From: Pseudofulvimonas gallinarii
GTDB taxonomy: Bacteria; Pseudomonadota; Gammaproteobacteria; Xanthomonadales; UBA2363
DNA length: 64,000 nt
Direction: 5' to 3'
Assembly: GCF_004343305.1 (NCBI RefSeq)
Contig: NZ_SMAF01000012.1
Location: 28,406-92,405, forward strand
A program made the translations under genes and the position numbers. A model generated the notes under the pieces. That model searched no databases. It had not been told where the DNA came from and was given only the letters and a program-made list of their open reading frames with translations. Each line of letters starts with the position of its first letter. Within the stretch, counting starts at the first letter, position 1. Below are positions 47,682 through 57,761 of this stretch, piece by piece.

Positions 47682-48794
47682 TCAGTCCACTTCAAAGCCG
47701 TTCGCGAACAACAGGTCATCGGGCGTGTACTCCAGCGCGCCCGGATCGATGCCGCCGCCCTGTACGCGCGCGTGTCCGACCATGTCGACGGGCAGCAGGC
47801 CGGATGGCAGGGAAGTGCTGCCCTGGTCGATGAACGGCGATGTGCTGCGCAAGGCATAGTCGCCCGCACCGGCAGCGACGAACTGCGGATCGCCAGACAG
47901 CAGGTTGGTCATGGCGCCTGCCGTGTTGCCGTCATATGTGAGCAGGCTGCTGTCGATCCGCACCGGTTCGCCGTGGACGCTTGCGTTCTCCGAGACATCC
48001 AGGTCAGGCAGTCCGTTGTCCCAGAACAGGGAATTGGCGACCGCTACGCGTCCATGCGAGGACAGGTCGAGGTGGACGCTGCAGCGATCGCCCGCACCAT
48101 CCGGCAGGCAACGGCCGCGACCGAACGTCGAATTCACGACATCGACCAGCGTATCGGCATGGGCGCCAGCGATGCCATAGACATGCGCCATGTCCTGCGC
48201 GCGGTTGTCATCGAACACGCTGCCGCCGACGTGGATGCTTCCACGCCCGGCAAAGAAGTACAGCGCACCGCCGAACAGGGCGCGATTGCGTGTGAACAGG
48301 ACGTTGTCCACCCGGATCTGCGCCGGCAGGTCGCCCATGTTCGAGATGCCGAGCGCCCCGCCATACGATGTGCCCTGGCTGAAGCCGCTGTCGAAGTGCA
48401 GGTTGGACACGCTGAATCGCACCGCATCGCCGGCCGGTGCAAAGGCGAAGTTCTGCAGGCGCAGGATCTGGTGGTCGTTGCCGCCATCCAGCCGCGTCAG
48501 CCGCGCGTCCGGAAGCTGCGCGCCGCAGGCATCGCCGCCGTCGGCGGTCCAGCCGCCGGATATCTCCAGGCCGTCCGCGTGCTGCCCGTAATAGTCAAAC
48601 GTGAGGCCGTGCTGGTAGTGGCCGCCGCGCATCCGGATCTCGTCATCCGCGGCCGAAGCGGCCGCTGCCGTCAGCGCGGCCTGGAACTCGGCCGGCGTGC
48701 CGACGCAATGCACCGCGGCACCGGCGCCGCCGGCCAGCACAGACAGGCAGGGCAGGGCCGGCAGAAGCCGGAGCATCAGGCGGGCGTGCTTCAT
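47682..48794 (-). CDS. Secreted beta-helix protein with GFE-type C-terminus
   Basis: Protein of 370 aa with a signal peptide (MLRLLPALPCLSVLAGGAGA after MKHARL). The first part (VHCVGTPAEFQAALTAAA) resembles the opening of polymorphic outer-membrane/CSLREL-type proteins. Parallel beta-helix turns follow (ISGGWTADGGDACG, NRALFGGALYFFAG, VANSLFWDNGLPDL). The C-terminus ALEYTPDDLLFANGFEVD is like the ends of other exported proteins in this window. It is divergent from the second kinase gene across a 232-base region with a 21-bp dyad. Probably surface-exposed; function unknown. Confidence 0.8.
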   Translation of the reverse strand: MKHARLMLRLLPALPCLSVLAGGAGAAVHCVGTPAEFQAALTAAAASAADDEIRMRGGHYQHGLTFDYYGQHADGLEISGGWTADGGDACGAQLPDARLTRLDGGNDHQILRLQNFAFAPAGDAVRFSVSNLHFDSGFSQGTSYGGALGISNMGDLPAQIRVDNVLFTRNRALFGGALYFFAGRGSIHVGGSVFDDNRAQDMAHVYGIAGAHADTLVDVVNSTFGRGRCLPDGAGDRCSVHLDLSSHGRVAVANSLFWDNGLPDLDVSENASVHGEPVRIDSSLLTYDGNTAGAMTNLLSGDPQFVAAGAGDYALRSTSPFIDQGSTSLPSGLLPVDMVGHARVQGGGIDPGALEYTPDDLLFANGFEVD

Positions 48795-48878
48795 GCCGGG
48801 TCTCGATGGACGGGGACAGACAGGGAGACGGAAAAGGCGGGGGAAGGCTGTCGTCGTGACCGCGACCTTCCGTTCCGT

Positions 48879-48899
48879 GACGGATGGATTCAATCCGTC
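48879..48899. promoter_or_regulatory. 21-bp dyad between divergent genes, candidate operator
   Basis: GACGGATGGATTCAATCCGTC is symmetric at 18 of 21 positions (arms GACGGAT and ATCCGTC). It sits in the divergent promoter region of the beta-helix gene and the second kinase gene, the place expected for a shared regulator site. Confidence 0.35.
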
Positions 48900-49026
48900 C
48901 AGTTCCGGCCGGGGCGATTTCCCCGCGGCGCTGCCGCCATTGCCCGCGTTCCGGCTAGGATCAGCACCGGGCTTCATGCGCGGTCACGCCGACTTGCGAA
49001 GGCCTTCGCACCGGGAGCGGAAGGGA

Positions 49027-51879
49027 ATGAGTGGAGACAGCCAGCGCTGGGAGCGGATCGCACGCGAATTCGACGACCTGGCCGAGCTGGCGCCCGCCAG
49101 ACGCGAATCGCGCCTGCGCGAGCTGGTGGCCGAAGACCCGGACCTGGCCGCTGAAGTGCGCGCGCTGCTGGTCGCCGATGACCGCGCAGAAGGCCTGCTC
49201 GACCAGTCGCTGGATGAACTCGTCCCGGAACTGGCGCCCTGGGAGACACCGGCCGGCCTGCGACTGGGTGCCTACCGCCTGGTCGAGCCGCTGGGGCAGG
49301 GCGGCATGGGCGAGGTCTGGCTCGCCGAACGTGCCGATGGCGAATACCGCCAGCGCGTCGCAGTCAAGCTGCTCAAGCGCGGCATCGATACCCAGGCGGT
49401 GCTGCGCAGGTTCCTGCAGGAACGCAGCATCCTCGCGCGGCTCAACCATCCGAGCATCGTCCGCCTGCTCGATGGCGGCATGAGCCTGGATGGCCGGCCG
49501 TGGTATGCGATGGAGCATGTCGACGGCGAGACCATCACGCGCTGGGCCGCCCGCCGTGCGCTGGCGCTCGGCGAGCGCGTCGACCTTCTGGCGCAGGTGG
49601 CCGATGCGGTGGCCTATGCGCATGCGCAGCTGGTCGTTCACCGCGACCTCAAGCCGGGCAACATCCTCGTCGATGCCGAAGGCGCGCCGCACCTGCTCGA
49701 CTTCGGCATCGCCAAGCTGCTGGAGGACACCGGTGACCACACGGTCACCGCGACCGGCGTTCGCGTCCTGTCCCCGGCCTATGCAGCACCCGAACAGATC
49801 CTCGGCGAACCCGTCGGCACCGCCACGGACGTCTATGCACTCGGCGTGCTCGCCTACGAGCTGTTCACCGGCCGGCTGCCGCACCGGCGCCAGTCCCGCG
49901 ATCCGGCGCTGCTTGCCGGGGACCTCGACCAGCCGCTGGAGCGCGCGAGCACCGTGGTCGGACGGCTGGCGCCGGCAGAGATCGCCGCGCTCTACGGCGA
50001 GGGCCATGACCGCAGGCGCCTGGGCCGCAGCCTGTCGGGCGATCTCGACGTCATCGTCGCGAAGGCGCTGCAGCGCGTGCCGGAACGCCGCTATGCGACC
50101 GCCGCCGCCTTCGCCGACGACCTGCGGCGCTGGCGCAGCGGCCGCGTCATCGCCGCGCGACCCGACAGCAGCAGCTATCGCCTGCGCACCTTCGTGCGTC
50201 GGCACCGCTGGGGCGTCGCCGCCGCCAGCGGCCTGCTGCTGGCGCTGCTGGCCGGCTTCGGCACCGCGCTGTGGCAGGCCGATCGCGCGCGGCAGCAGGC
50301 GCAGCGCGCCGAACTGGTCAAGCAGTTCGTGCTGTCACTGTTCCGCGAACAGGATCCCGTCGCCCGCGCGCAGGCGCAGGCGCGCACGCCGGGCGAACTG
50401 GTCGCCGAAGGCATCGAACGGGCCCGCCGCGAACTGGTCGACGACCCGCGCCTGCGCCTGGACGTGCTTGCCGACCTGGGGACGCTGCCGGCCGCGCTGG
50501 GCGATCCGGCGCTGTCGGAACAGGTGCTGGCGCAGGTGCTGGAGGAACGCCGGCGCCTCGACGGCGAAAACGCGCTGGCGACCGCCCGGGTCAAGTCGGC
50601 GCTGGGTGGCTTGATGATCGGCCGTGGCAATCCGGACGATATCCGACGGATGCTGACGACCGCACTCGACACCATCACCCGTGTATCGGGCCAGGACTCA
50701 CTGGACGCCGCGCGCACGCAGACGCTCCTGGCACGACTTGGCACCATGACCGGCGACCGCGAGGACGCAATGCGGCTGGCGAAACAGGCGCACGCGACGA
50801 TGCTGGACCTTCGAGGCGCCGATCACCCGGAAACGCTGGAAGTCCTCAGCATGATCGCCACGATGCATGAGTTCCTGGACCAGCTCGATGATGCCGCGGC
50901 GACCTGGCGCAAAGTCATCGCCGGCGTGGAGCGCTCCCTCGGCGAAGAACATGCCCGCATGGTCGTGCCGCTGGCGAACCTGGGCACCATCACCCGCAGC
51001 CGGCAGGACTATCCGGAAGCGGCCGCGCTCTACGCGCGCGCGGTGGCCATCGCGCGCAAGCGGCTCGGCAGCGGCCATCCCATGCTAGGCGGGGCGCTGC
51101 TGCGGCAGGGCGATGTCCTGCGCCGCATGGGTGACTTCGAGGGCGCGGCCGCGGCCTTCGACGAAGCGGAGCCCTGCGTCGCCTCGGTGCCCGCGCAACG
51201 TGCGCAGCTGGAGATGTTCCGCGCGGCGATGTACTCGGCGCAGCGCCGTCACCAGGAGGCGGTCGATGCCTACGAGCTGGCACACGGACTTTTCCTCGGT
51301 ACCGGCGGCGCGGACAGCGCCTTTCCCTGGCTGGCCGAACTCGGTCGCGCCGAAGAGCTGGCCACGCTGGGCCGCTGCGACGAAGCCGGCGAGGTGCTGG
51401 AGACCGCCCGCGAGCGCCTGGTTAACATCACCGGCGTCGACAGCTATGAGGTGGCCTCCGCTGCCGGGCTTCTCGGTCGCGTCCGCCGCGAGCAGGGGCG
51501 CCTCGAGGAAGCACTGCAGCTCGGCCAGCACCACGTCGAGGCCCTGGAACGCATCTACGGCAGCGACCATCCCAACACCAGCGACGCGCGCTTCGACTTC
51601 GCACGCAGCCAGCTGGCCGCCGGCCTGCACGCCGAGGCGCGCGCGAACATCGATCGCGTCATCGCCGATTTCCGGCCCGGCTCGTCGACCGAAAAGATCG
51701 CAGCCGACCTCCATATCGAAAGCGCAAGGCTGGCGCTCATCGCCGGCGACAATGAACGCTATCTGCGCGATGCCGCGAAAGCGCGCGAACTGATCGCGCG
51801 TTTACCGAATCCGGACCAGCGGCAGCTTGAGGAGCTGGCGCAGCTCAATCGGTCGGGATTGCCTTCTGGCCGCGATTGA
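49027..51879 (+). CDS. Serine/threonine protein kinase with C-terminal TPR region (paralogue)
   Basis: A 950-aa kinase collinear with the one at 44222. Gly loop GQGGMGEVW (about 90), Lys114, Asp207, Asp225 and AAPEQ are at identical residue numbers. A membrane helix (GVAAASGLLLALLAGFGTALW, about 397-417) is followed by the segment AELVKQFVLSLFREQDPVAR, shared word for word with the first kinase. The TPR part has diverged more, suggesting different ligands. GGGAG lies 9 nt before ATG 49027. A weak CGCGAT/ATCGCG hairpin overlaps the stop. Confidence 0.88.
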   Translation: MSGDSQRWERIAREFDDLAELAPARRESRLRELVAEDPDLAAEVRALLVADDRAEGLLDQSLDELVPELAPWETPAGLRLGAYRLVEPLGQGGMGEVWLAERADGEYRQRVAVKLLKRGIDTQAVLRRFLQERSILARLNHPSIVRLLDGGMSLDGRPWYAMEHVDGETITRWAARRALALGERVDLLAQVADAVAYAHAQLVVHRDLKPGNILVDAEGAPHLLDFGIAKLLEDTGDHTVTATGVRVLSPAYAAPEQILGEPVGTATDVYALGVLAYELFTGRLPHRRQSRDPALLAGDLDQPLERASTVVGRLAPAEIAALYGEGHDRRRLGRSLSGDLDVIVAKALQRVPERRYATAAAFADDLRRWRSGRVIAARPDSSSYRLRTFVRRHRWGVAAASGLLLALLAGFGTALWQADRARQQAQRAELVKQFVLSLFREQDPVARAQAQARTPGELVAEGIERARRELVDDPRLRLDVLADLGTLPAALGDPALSEQVLAQVLEERRRLDGENALATARVKSALGGLMIGRGNPDDIRRMLTTALDTITRVSGQDSLDAARTQTLLARLGTMTGDREDAMRLAKQAHATMLDLRGADHPETLEVLSMIATMHEFLDQLDDAAATWRKVIAGVERSLGEEHARMVVPLANLGTITRSRQDYPEAAALYARAVAIARKRLGSGHPMLGGALLRQGDVLRRMGDFEGAAAAFDEAEPCVASVPAQRAQLEMFRAAMYSAQRRHQEAVDAYELAHGLFLGTGGADSAFPWLAELGRAEELATLGRCDEAGEVLETARERLVNITGVDSYEVASAAGLLGRVRREQGRLEEALQLGQHHVEALERIYGSDHPNTSDARFDFARSQLAAGLHAEARANIDRVIADFRPGSSTEKIAADLHIESARLALIAGDNERYLRDAAKARELIARLPNPDQRQLEELAQLNRSGLPSGRD

Positions 51880-52163
51880 TTCTGATCGCGATCTGAGATG
51901 ACGAGGAATGCGGATTCGCTTCCGGACCGCGTCCTTCAGAACTCGCGGAAGAAGCGGAAGCGACGCAAAGCGTCGCGCTCCAATGCGCAGGTGTAGCAAG
52001 TATCCCGGGATCGGGAACACCGATTCACCGGAAGGTCGCCATCGTGGAAGTGCGGTTACACAATTGGGCAAACGCTAACAAACCGCCGCTGGCTTCGATC
52101 CAGCCAGCCGTGCCTACGGGCACCACGCAGGCCATGAGTCGTGGCCCCCGGTTGAAGAGTGCT
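51880..52163. other. Intergenic with small hairpins, no gene seen
   Basis: Holds two small inverted repeats: CGCTTCCG/CGGAAGCG (51917-51924, 51955-51962) and GCGACGC-AAA-GCGTCGC (51960-51976). They overlap, so they could form alternative structures. No convincing coding frame. Confidence 0.4.
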
Positions 52164-52349
52164 TCAGCGGCGCGGCGCGAACCAGGCCAGCAGGCGCTGG
52201 CCGGCGGGGCCGAGGGCCTGTGCGAGGCGATCCAGCGGCGTCATCGGGCGCGCCTGGGCCTGCGCCGGCATCCGGTAATGGCGGAACGACTGGGCCTGGA
52301 CGTGGACGGCGGCGACTCTACGCTGCGCGTTCGGCCGTGTTGGATTCAT
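52164..52349 (-). CDS. Small basic protein, hypothetical
   Basis: A 61-aa open frame, [18 protein letters not shown]..., with AGGAG 8 nt upstream of the ATG, the best ribosome binding site in this otherwise empty region. It is Arg/Gln/Ala-rich and ends in an amphipathic stretch, [23 protein letters not shown]. No family recognised. The frame is open further upstream without a comparable start site. Real expression is uncertain. Confidence 0.45.
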   Translation of the reverse strand: MNPTRPNAQRRVAAVHVQAQSFRHYRMPAQAQARPMTPLDRLAQALGPAGQRLLAWFAPRR

Positions 52350-53150
52350 GGGATCGTCTCCTGTGCGTCTGCCATGCCGGCAGGGCCAGTGTGGCGGTGG
52401 ATTCGGCGGGCCGCCATGGGCCATTGGTCGTGGATGTGGGGATGCGATCACGAATTCACCATTGTTTGCGATTCCCTGCGGTAAAGCGACATTCAGGCTA
52501 CGCGGACCGAATGCCGCTTGCGTCGCGTTTCCTGCAGCGACGCCTACGCGAGTCGGCTGCCAGGGCCGACACCGAACCTCTACGCACACTTCGACCGTTC
52601 AGGGCAACACCGTGCCGCGAGCCCGCCGCCCGCCGCAAGGCACTTGCACATTTCCGGATTCGAGTCGCAGGCGGACGCTCTCGATCGCGCCGCCGCGACG
52701 GCGCCCGGTCCAGCGAGGAGGCGAACCGCGTCAGTGGGCAAACCGGCCAGCCCGCGGTCGCCCAAGACAAGCCGCGCCGCATGGAAGTTTGCCCACACGG
52801 AGCGCAGGCTCATCCATCGCTCTGCCCCAATAACCTGCACGCGCAATCCAGCGCGAAAACGCCCAAGACGAAGGCGGCCGCCCAACCGCGCATTGCAGGG
52901 ACGCAGCGATGTCAGCGTCCGGATCCACCTGGTCCGGCCAAGGCGGGGTCCGTCCGTCGGCTCGAGTCGGGACAACCGCACCGCAAGGACCTGGGCTTTC
53001 CGCGAGATGGAGTGCGCCATGCACTGAAGTCCCCGGTTTTGATCGGCCGCACGACCTGGTTTCAGGTCCTGGCCGCCGAACAGCGCATGCCGGCCGCTCC
53101 CTGCGCGGCCACATGGTCCGCCGTCGTGCTTGGCCTGCGAAATTGCGGGC
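52350..53150. other. Long intergenic region before the mutase gene
   Basis: About 800 bases. Open frames here, including a long extension in frame with the downstream mutase, are Arg/Pro-rich, lack ribosome binding sites and match nothing I know. Only the promoter-like element at its right end is supported. Confidence 0.45.
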
Positions 53151-53156
53151 TACAAT
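53151..53156 (+). promoter_or_regulatory. Candidate -10 element for the fused mutase gene
   Basis: TACAAT within GCGGGCTACAATCGG, 38 nt before the ATG, like those before acpP and leucine dehydrogenase. A possible but poor -35, TTGGCC, lies 15 bp upstream. Confidence 0.45.
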
Positions 53157-53194
53157 CGGCGGTCAGCCCGATAGAACCGTGCACGGAGCGCTAC

Positions 53195-56100
53195 ATGAGT
53201 CTTCCCGCCAGCCAGGCCACCGCCACCCAGACGCAGACGGAAACCACGCCGCTGCGTTTCGTCACCGCCGCCAGCCTCTTCGACGGCCACGACGCGGCCA
53301 TCAACATCATGCGCCGGCTGATCCAGTCGCAGGGCGCCGAAGTCATCCATCTCGGCCACAACCGCTCGGTCGAAGACGTCGTGCGCGCGGCGCTGCAGGA
53401 GGATGCCGACGGCATCGCGCTGTCCAGCTACCAGGGCGGCCATGTCGAATACTTCAAGTACATGGTCGACATGCTGCGCGAGCGCGGCGCCGGCCACATC
53501 CGCGTCGTCGGCGGCGGCGGCGGCACGATCACGCCGGAAGAAATCCGTGAGCTGGAAGGCTACGGCGTCGAGCGCATCTACCACCCCAACGACGGCATGA
53601 AGCTGGGCCTGGTGGAAATGATCGAGGACGTCATGCGCCGCGTCGGCGCCGCCCGCGATGCCGCCGGCGTGGGCTCGGCCGCCGACAACGCCAGGGCGGG
53701 AACGCTGCCGCCACTGGACGACGAGATCGCCATCGGCCGCATCCTGTCCGCCATCGAGGACGGCGTGTATTCGGAGTCCGAGCTGGCCATGCTTCGCCGC
53801 CAGTGGGGCGGTTCGGCCGGTCAGGACGCCCGCGGCCAGGGCGCGCCGGTCATCGGCATCACCGGCACCGGCGGCGCCGGCAAGTCGTCGGTGACCGATG
53901 AACTGCTCAACCGCTTCCTCGCACACTTCCCGCAGATGCGCATCGCGGTGATCTCGGTCGATCCCACCCGCCGCCGCACCGGTGGCGCGCTGCTGGGTGA
54001 CCGCATCCGCATGAATTCGCTGCGCAGCCACCGCGTCTACATGCGCTCCATGGCCACGCGCCGGCAGAACGTCGCCACCAACGCCGTGCTCACCGACTGC
54101 ATCGCCTTCCTCAAGGGCCTGGGCTATGACCTGGTGATCGTCGAGACGGCCGGCATCGGCCAGTCCGACTCGGAAATCGTCGACCTGGTCGATTTCCCCA
54201 TGTACGTCATGACCAGCGACTACGGCGCCGCCAGCCAGCTGGAAAAGATCGACATGATCGACTACGCCGAGCTGATCGTGCTCAACAAGTACGACAAGCG
54301 CGGCGCCGAGGACGCCCTGCGCGACGTGCGCAAGCAGTGGAAGCGCAACCGCGTGGCCTTCAAGGTCGCCGACGAGGACGTGCCGGTCTATCCCACCATC
54401 GCCAGCCAGTTCAATGATCCCGGCATCAGCTGGATGTTCGCCAACCTGTGCCGCCTGCTGCGCGAGAAGGTGCCGACGGCTGCCGGCGAACGCTGCAGCT
54501 TCGAGCCGGTGATCGACACCTCGCTGAAGGAACCGCGCGCCACCGTGCTGATTCCCGGCAGCCGCGTGCGCTACCTGGCCGAGATCGCCGAGCAGGGCAG
54601 GTCGATCAACGCGCAGATCGAACGCCAGGCCGAAGCCGCCGACCGCGCCCAGTCCTTCTGGCAGGCGCTGCAGGAACTGGGCGACCCGAAGCTGCCCAAG
54701 GCGCTGGACCTGTATGAGGCCGCCGACCTGCATGTCGAGGGCGACCGTTCCCTGTCCACCCTGCGCCAGCGCTACAACGATGCCGTGCAGGCGCTGACCA
54801 GCGAGAACCTGCGCAACCTGCGCGAATGGCCGGCGCGCCTGAAGTCGATCACCGACGACATCAACGAATACCAGGTGCGCGGCAAGGCCATCCGCGTCGA
54901 GAACTACCGCGAATCGCTCAGCCACCAGAAGATCCCCAAGATCGCCGCGCCGAAGTACAAGAGCTGGGGCGAGCTGCTCACCTTCCTGGGCAAGGAAAAC
55001 CTGCCCGGCTATTACCCCTACACCGGCGGCGTCTATCCCTATCGCCGCACCGGCGAAGATCCCATCCGCATGTTCGCCGGCGAGGGCACCCCGGAGCGCA
55101 CCAACCGGCGCTTCCACTACCTCAGCCTGGGCCAGCCGGCAGCGCGTCTGTCCACCGCCTTCGACAGCGTCACGCTGTACGGCGAGGACCCGGCGCCGCG
55201 CCCGGACATCTACGGCAAGATCGGCAACTCCGGCGTCAACATCCCGACGCTGGACGACATGAAGAAGCTGTATTCCGGCTTCGACCTGTGCGCGCCGACC
55301 ACCAGCGTGTCGATGACCATCAACGGCCCGGCGCCGATCATCCTGGCGCTGTTCATGAACACCGCCATCGACCAGCAGGTGGAGAAGTACCTCAAGGCCG
55401 ACCCGGACCGCTGGGCCGAGGCGCAGCGGAAAATGGACGCCTTCTTCGATGGCCGCCAGCGCCCGCGCTACCACGGCGACCTGCCGCCGGGGAACGACGG
55501 CCTCGGCCTGGGCCTGCTGGGCGTCACCGGCGACCAGCTGGTGGACCGCGAGACCTACGAGAAGATCAAGGCACAGACCCTGCGCACCGTGCGCGGCACC
55601 GTGCAGGCCGACATCCTCAAGGAAGACCAGGCCCAGAACACCTGCATTTTCAGCACCGAGTTCGCCCTGCGCATGATGGGCGACATCCAGCAGTACTTCG
55701 TCGAGCACCAGGTCCGCAACTTCTACTCGGTCTCCATCTCCGGCTACCACATCGCCGAGGCCGGCGCGAATCCGATCAGCCAGCTCGCCTTCACCCTCAG
55801 CAACGGCTTCACCATCGTCGAGTACTACCTCGCCCGGGGCATGCACATCGACGACTTCGCGCCGAACCTGAGCTTCTTCTTCAGCAACGGCATGGACCCG
55901 GAGTACACCGTCATCGGCCGCGTCGCCCGGCGCATCTGGGCCCGCGCCATGCGCGAGCGCTACGGCGCCAACGAACGGTCGCAGATGATGAAGTACCACA
56001 TCCAGACCTCCGGCCGGTCCCTGCACGCGCAGGAGATCCAGTTCAACGACATCCGCACCACGCTGCAGGCCCTGTACGCCCTGTTCGACAACTGCAACAG

Positions 56101-56761
56101 CCTGCACACCAACGCCTACGACGAGGCCATCACCACGCCCACCGAAGAGAGCGTGCGCCGCGCCGTGGCCATCCAGATGATCATCAACAAGGAGCTGGGC
56201 CTGAACTTCATCGAGAACCCCTGGCAGGGGAGCTTCGCGGTGGAGTACCTGACCGACCTGGTGGAGGAGGCGGTCTACAAGGAGTTCGAGGCCATCAGCG
56301 AGCGCGGCGGCGTGCTCGGCGCCATGGACACCATGTACCAGCGCGGCAAGATCCAGGAAGAGAGCCTGTACTACGAGCACCGCAAGCACGACGGCAGCCT
56401 GCCCCTGGTCGGCGTCAACACCTTCCTGCCCAAGGAACACGCCGGCGAAGTGGCCACCGAGATCGAGCTGATCCGATCCACCGAGGCCGAGAAGGCCCAG
56501 CAGATCGCCAACGTCCGTGCCTGGCAGGCCAACCGCAACGGCTTGGCCCCGGAGGGCGAGACCGACCACAGCCACGCCGCCCTGGAGGAACACGCCGAGC
56601 CTGAGCCGCACGACGGCCACGGCTTGGCCTACCTGCAGCGCACCGCCCGCGAACGCCGCAACGTGTTCGAGGCGCTGGTCGAAGCGGTCAAGACTCATAG
56701 CCTAGGCCAGATCAGCCACGCCCTGTACGACGTCGGTGGAGAGTACCGCAGGAATATGTGA
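53195..56761 (+). CDS. icmF: Fused acyl-CoA mutase, isobutyryl-CoA mutase type (IcmF)
   Basis: A 1188-aa single-chain B12 mutase. The N-terminal cobalamin domain (about 20-150) has His32 in [14 protein letters not shown] and a Gly-rich [15 protein letters not shown] MeaI-like chaperone GTPase follows, with Walker [10 protein letters not shown] at about 223-231 (Lys230) and the NKYD base-recognition motif (IVLNKYDKR). A linker leads to the mutase barrel from about 600 ([50 protein letters not shown]). This domain order is specific for IcmF, which interconverts isobutyryl- and n-butyryl-CoA. The start [12 protein letters not shown] was chosen because the upstream extension is not protein-like. 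It fits the branched-chain catabolism at the left of the window. Confidence 0.93.
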   Translation: MSLPASQATATQTQTETTPLRFVTAASLFDGHDAAINIMRRLIQSQGAEVIHLGHNRSVEDVVRAALQEDADGIALSSYQGGHVEYFKYMVDMLRERGAGHIRVVGGGGGTITPEEIRELEGYGVERIYHPNDGMKLGLVEMIEDVMRRVGAARDAAGVGSAADNARAGTLPPLDDEIAIGRILSAIEDGVYSESELAMLRRQWGGSAGQDARGQGAPVIGITGTGGAGKSSVTDELLNRFLAHFPQMRIAVISVDPTRRRTGGALLGDRIRMNSLRSHRVYMRSMATRRQNVATNAVLTDCIAFLKGLGYDLVIVETAGIGQSDSEIVDLVDFPMYVMTSDYGAASQLEKIDMIDYAELIVLNKYDKRGAEDALRDVRKQWKRNRVAFKVADEDVPVYPTIASQFNDPGISWMFANLCRLLREKVPTAAGERCSFEPVIDTSLKEPRATVLIPGSRVRYLAEIAEQGRSINAQIERQAEAADRAQSFWQALQELGDPKLPKALDLYEAADLHVEGDRSLSTLRQRYNDAVQALTSENLRNLREWPARLKSITDDINEYQVRGKAIRVENYRESLSHQKIPKIAAPKYKSWGELLTFLGKENLPGYYPYTGGVYPYRRTGEDPIRMFAGEGTPERTNRRFHYLSLGQPAARLSTAFDSVTLYGEDPAPRPDIYGKIGNSGVNIPTLDDMKKLYSGFDLCAPTTSVSMTINGPAPIILALFMNTAIDQQVEKYLKADPDRWAEAQRKMDAFFDGRQRPRYHGDLPPGNDGLGLGLLGVTGDQLVDRETYEKIKAQTLRTVRGTVQADILKEDQAQNTCIFSTEFALRMMGDIQQYFVEHQVRNFYSVSISGYHIAEAGANPISQLAFTLSNGFTIVEYYLARGMHIDDFAPNLSFFFSNGMDPEYTVIGRVARRIWARAMRERYGANERSQMMKYHIQTSGRSLHAQEIQFNDIRTTLQALYALFDNCNSLHTNAYDEAITTPTEESVRRAVAIQMIINKELGLNFIENPWQGSFAVEYLTDLVEEAVYKEFEAISERGGVLGAMDTMYQRGKIQEESLYYEHRKHDGSLPLVGVNTFLPKEHAGEVATEIELIRSTEAEKAQQIANVRAWQANRNGLAPEGETDHSHAALEEHAEPEPHDGHGLAYLQRTARERRNVFEALVEAVKTHSLGQISHALYDVGGEYRRNM

Positions 56762-56926
56762 CAGAGATGCTGCGTAGATGCGTGGACGTGGACACAGACG
56801 TGCCCGCGGATACGCTGAGCGACTGTCGGGCTTCTCGACGGTGTACGACATCGCTCCCGGTTCGCTGCCGGTGTGGCGGAAATCGTCGCGCGTCGGCGGT
56901 GAGGGCGACGGGACCTGGCGAATGGG
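56762..56926. other. Boundary between chromosome core and defence cassette
   Basis: Between the convergent mutase and DUF6339-like genes. I see no gene, no strong hairpin and no tRNA or attachment-site duplication. Base composition becomes less GC-rich to the right. Confidence 0.4.
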
Positions 56927-57055
56927 TCAGGAGATGGCATGACCCACTTCTGGCGCTCCACGACCGGTGACCGTCTTCGGATCGAGAACAGGTTCACCAT
57001 GCTCGTTGAAGCTGCCGCGCGTGTTGAGTTTCACCCGGCTCCAATCACTCGGCAC
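56927..57055 (-). CDS. Possible small ORF after the DUF6339-like gene
   Basis: A 42-aa frame (GTG start, MPSDWSRVKLNTRGSFNEHG...) overlapping the last 11 bases of the upstream gene. Its composition looks more protein-like than typical shadow frames, but there is no ribosome binding site. It could also be the remnant of a longer gene. Low confidence. Confidence 0.2.
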   Translation of the reverse strand: MPSDWSRVKLNTRGSFNEHGEPVLDPKTVTGRGAPEVGHAIS

Positions 57056-57761
57056 ACTGTTCGATGAATCTGTCCATGCGTTCTTCGTCCCACATCTCAA
57101 GCTGGGCACCCGCGGCACGAATGTTCAAGGCCTTCATGAAGTTGCGGAATGCCGACTCCGAAGCTGCCAGCTGCGCATCACGTTCAAGGCGCTTCACAAT
57201 GGCCTTCGCCAAGGGAAGCCTCGTTCCGACTCGGGCACGCTCGACCAGGTTCGAGCGGATGTCCGCCCTCGAAAGAATCAGTCGCAGTGCCTGCTCGGGA
57301 TCATCAGGTTGGATTGCAGCGGCGATGTGATGGTTCCACCACAGCCGGGAGATCGCGTGGTCGTCCCGGCATTGAGTCCAGGTCGATGCGAAGAAGTGGG
57401 TCCGGACGGCTTGGGCCATCCTCTCTTGTGGAACGTTACGAAGCCAGCGTTCACGCGCGTAGGCAATCCCCTCGATGTGACTCAAGCGGATCCAGATTCT
57501 GTTCTCCCGCGCGAGGCTCGGCGTCAGCGAGGCCAGTGTGAGACCGACCAGCATCGAGTTCTTGACTTCGGCATCAGGACCCTTGTCGGGGATCAGCTCT
57601 TCGAGCGGTTTGAGGTCGGCCTCGATCGAGAGCGGGATGCGCCAGTCCCCGCTGGACTCCAGATCTTCAAAACCGGATTCCAAGTACCGGTTCAGATGTT
57701 CTTCGATGTTGTCCGAAAGGAGATCCGCGGTCTGTTGACCGACGTAGAGCAACTTGCTCAT
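57045..57761 (-). CDS. DUF6339-like protein of the restriction cassette
   Basis: A 238-aa soluble protein. The segments MSKLLYVGQQTADLLSDNI, RIWIRLSHIEGIAYARERWL, RDDHAISRLWWNHHIA and LRLILSRADIRSNLVER resemble the DUF6339 family as I remember it; function unknown. It is mostly helical, with no nuclease motif visible. Start MSKLLYVG has AGGAAG 5 nt upstream and overlaps the preceding stop (ATGA), so it belongs to the same operon as the methyltransferase, endonuclease and GHKL ATPase. It is the last well-supported gene of the cassette. Confidence 0.8.
   Translation of the reverse strand: MSKLLYVGQQTADLLSDNIEEHLNRYLESGFEDLESSGDWRIPLSIEADLKPLEELIPDKGPDAEVKNSMLVGLTLASLTPSLARENRIWIRLSHIEGIAYARERWLRNVPQERMAQAVRTHFFASTWTQCRDDHAISRLWWNHHIAAAIQPDDPEQALRLILSRADIRSNLVERARVGTRLPLAKAIVKRLERDAQLAASESAFRNFMKALNIRAAGAQLEMWDEERMDRFIEQCAE

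Noticed and set aside
52220..53194. 325-residue N-terminal extension of the mutase frame
   Set aside because: Arg/Pro-rich with no similarity; promoter-like TACAAT at 53151 and the known family start place the ATG at 53195.
53150..56698. 1182-codon open frame antisense to the mutase gene
   Set aside because: A by-product of GC-rich codon use opposite icmF; the sense strand has full domain matches and the antisense product has none.
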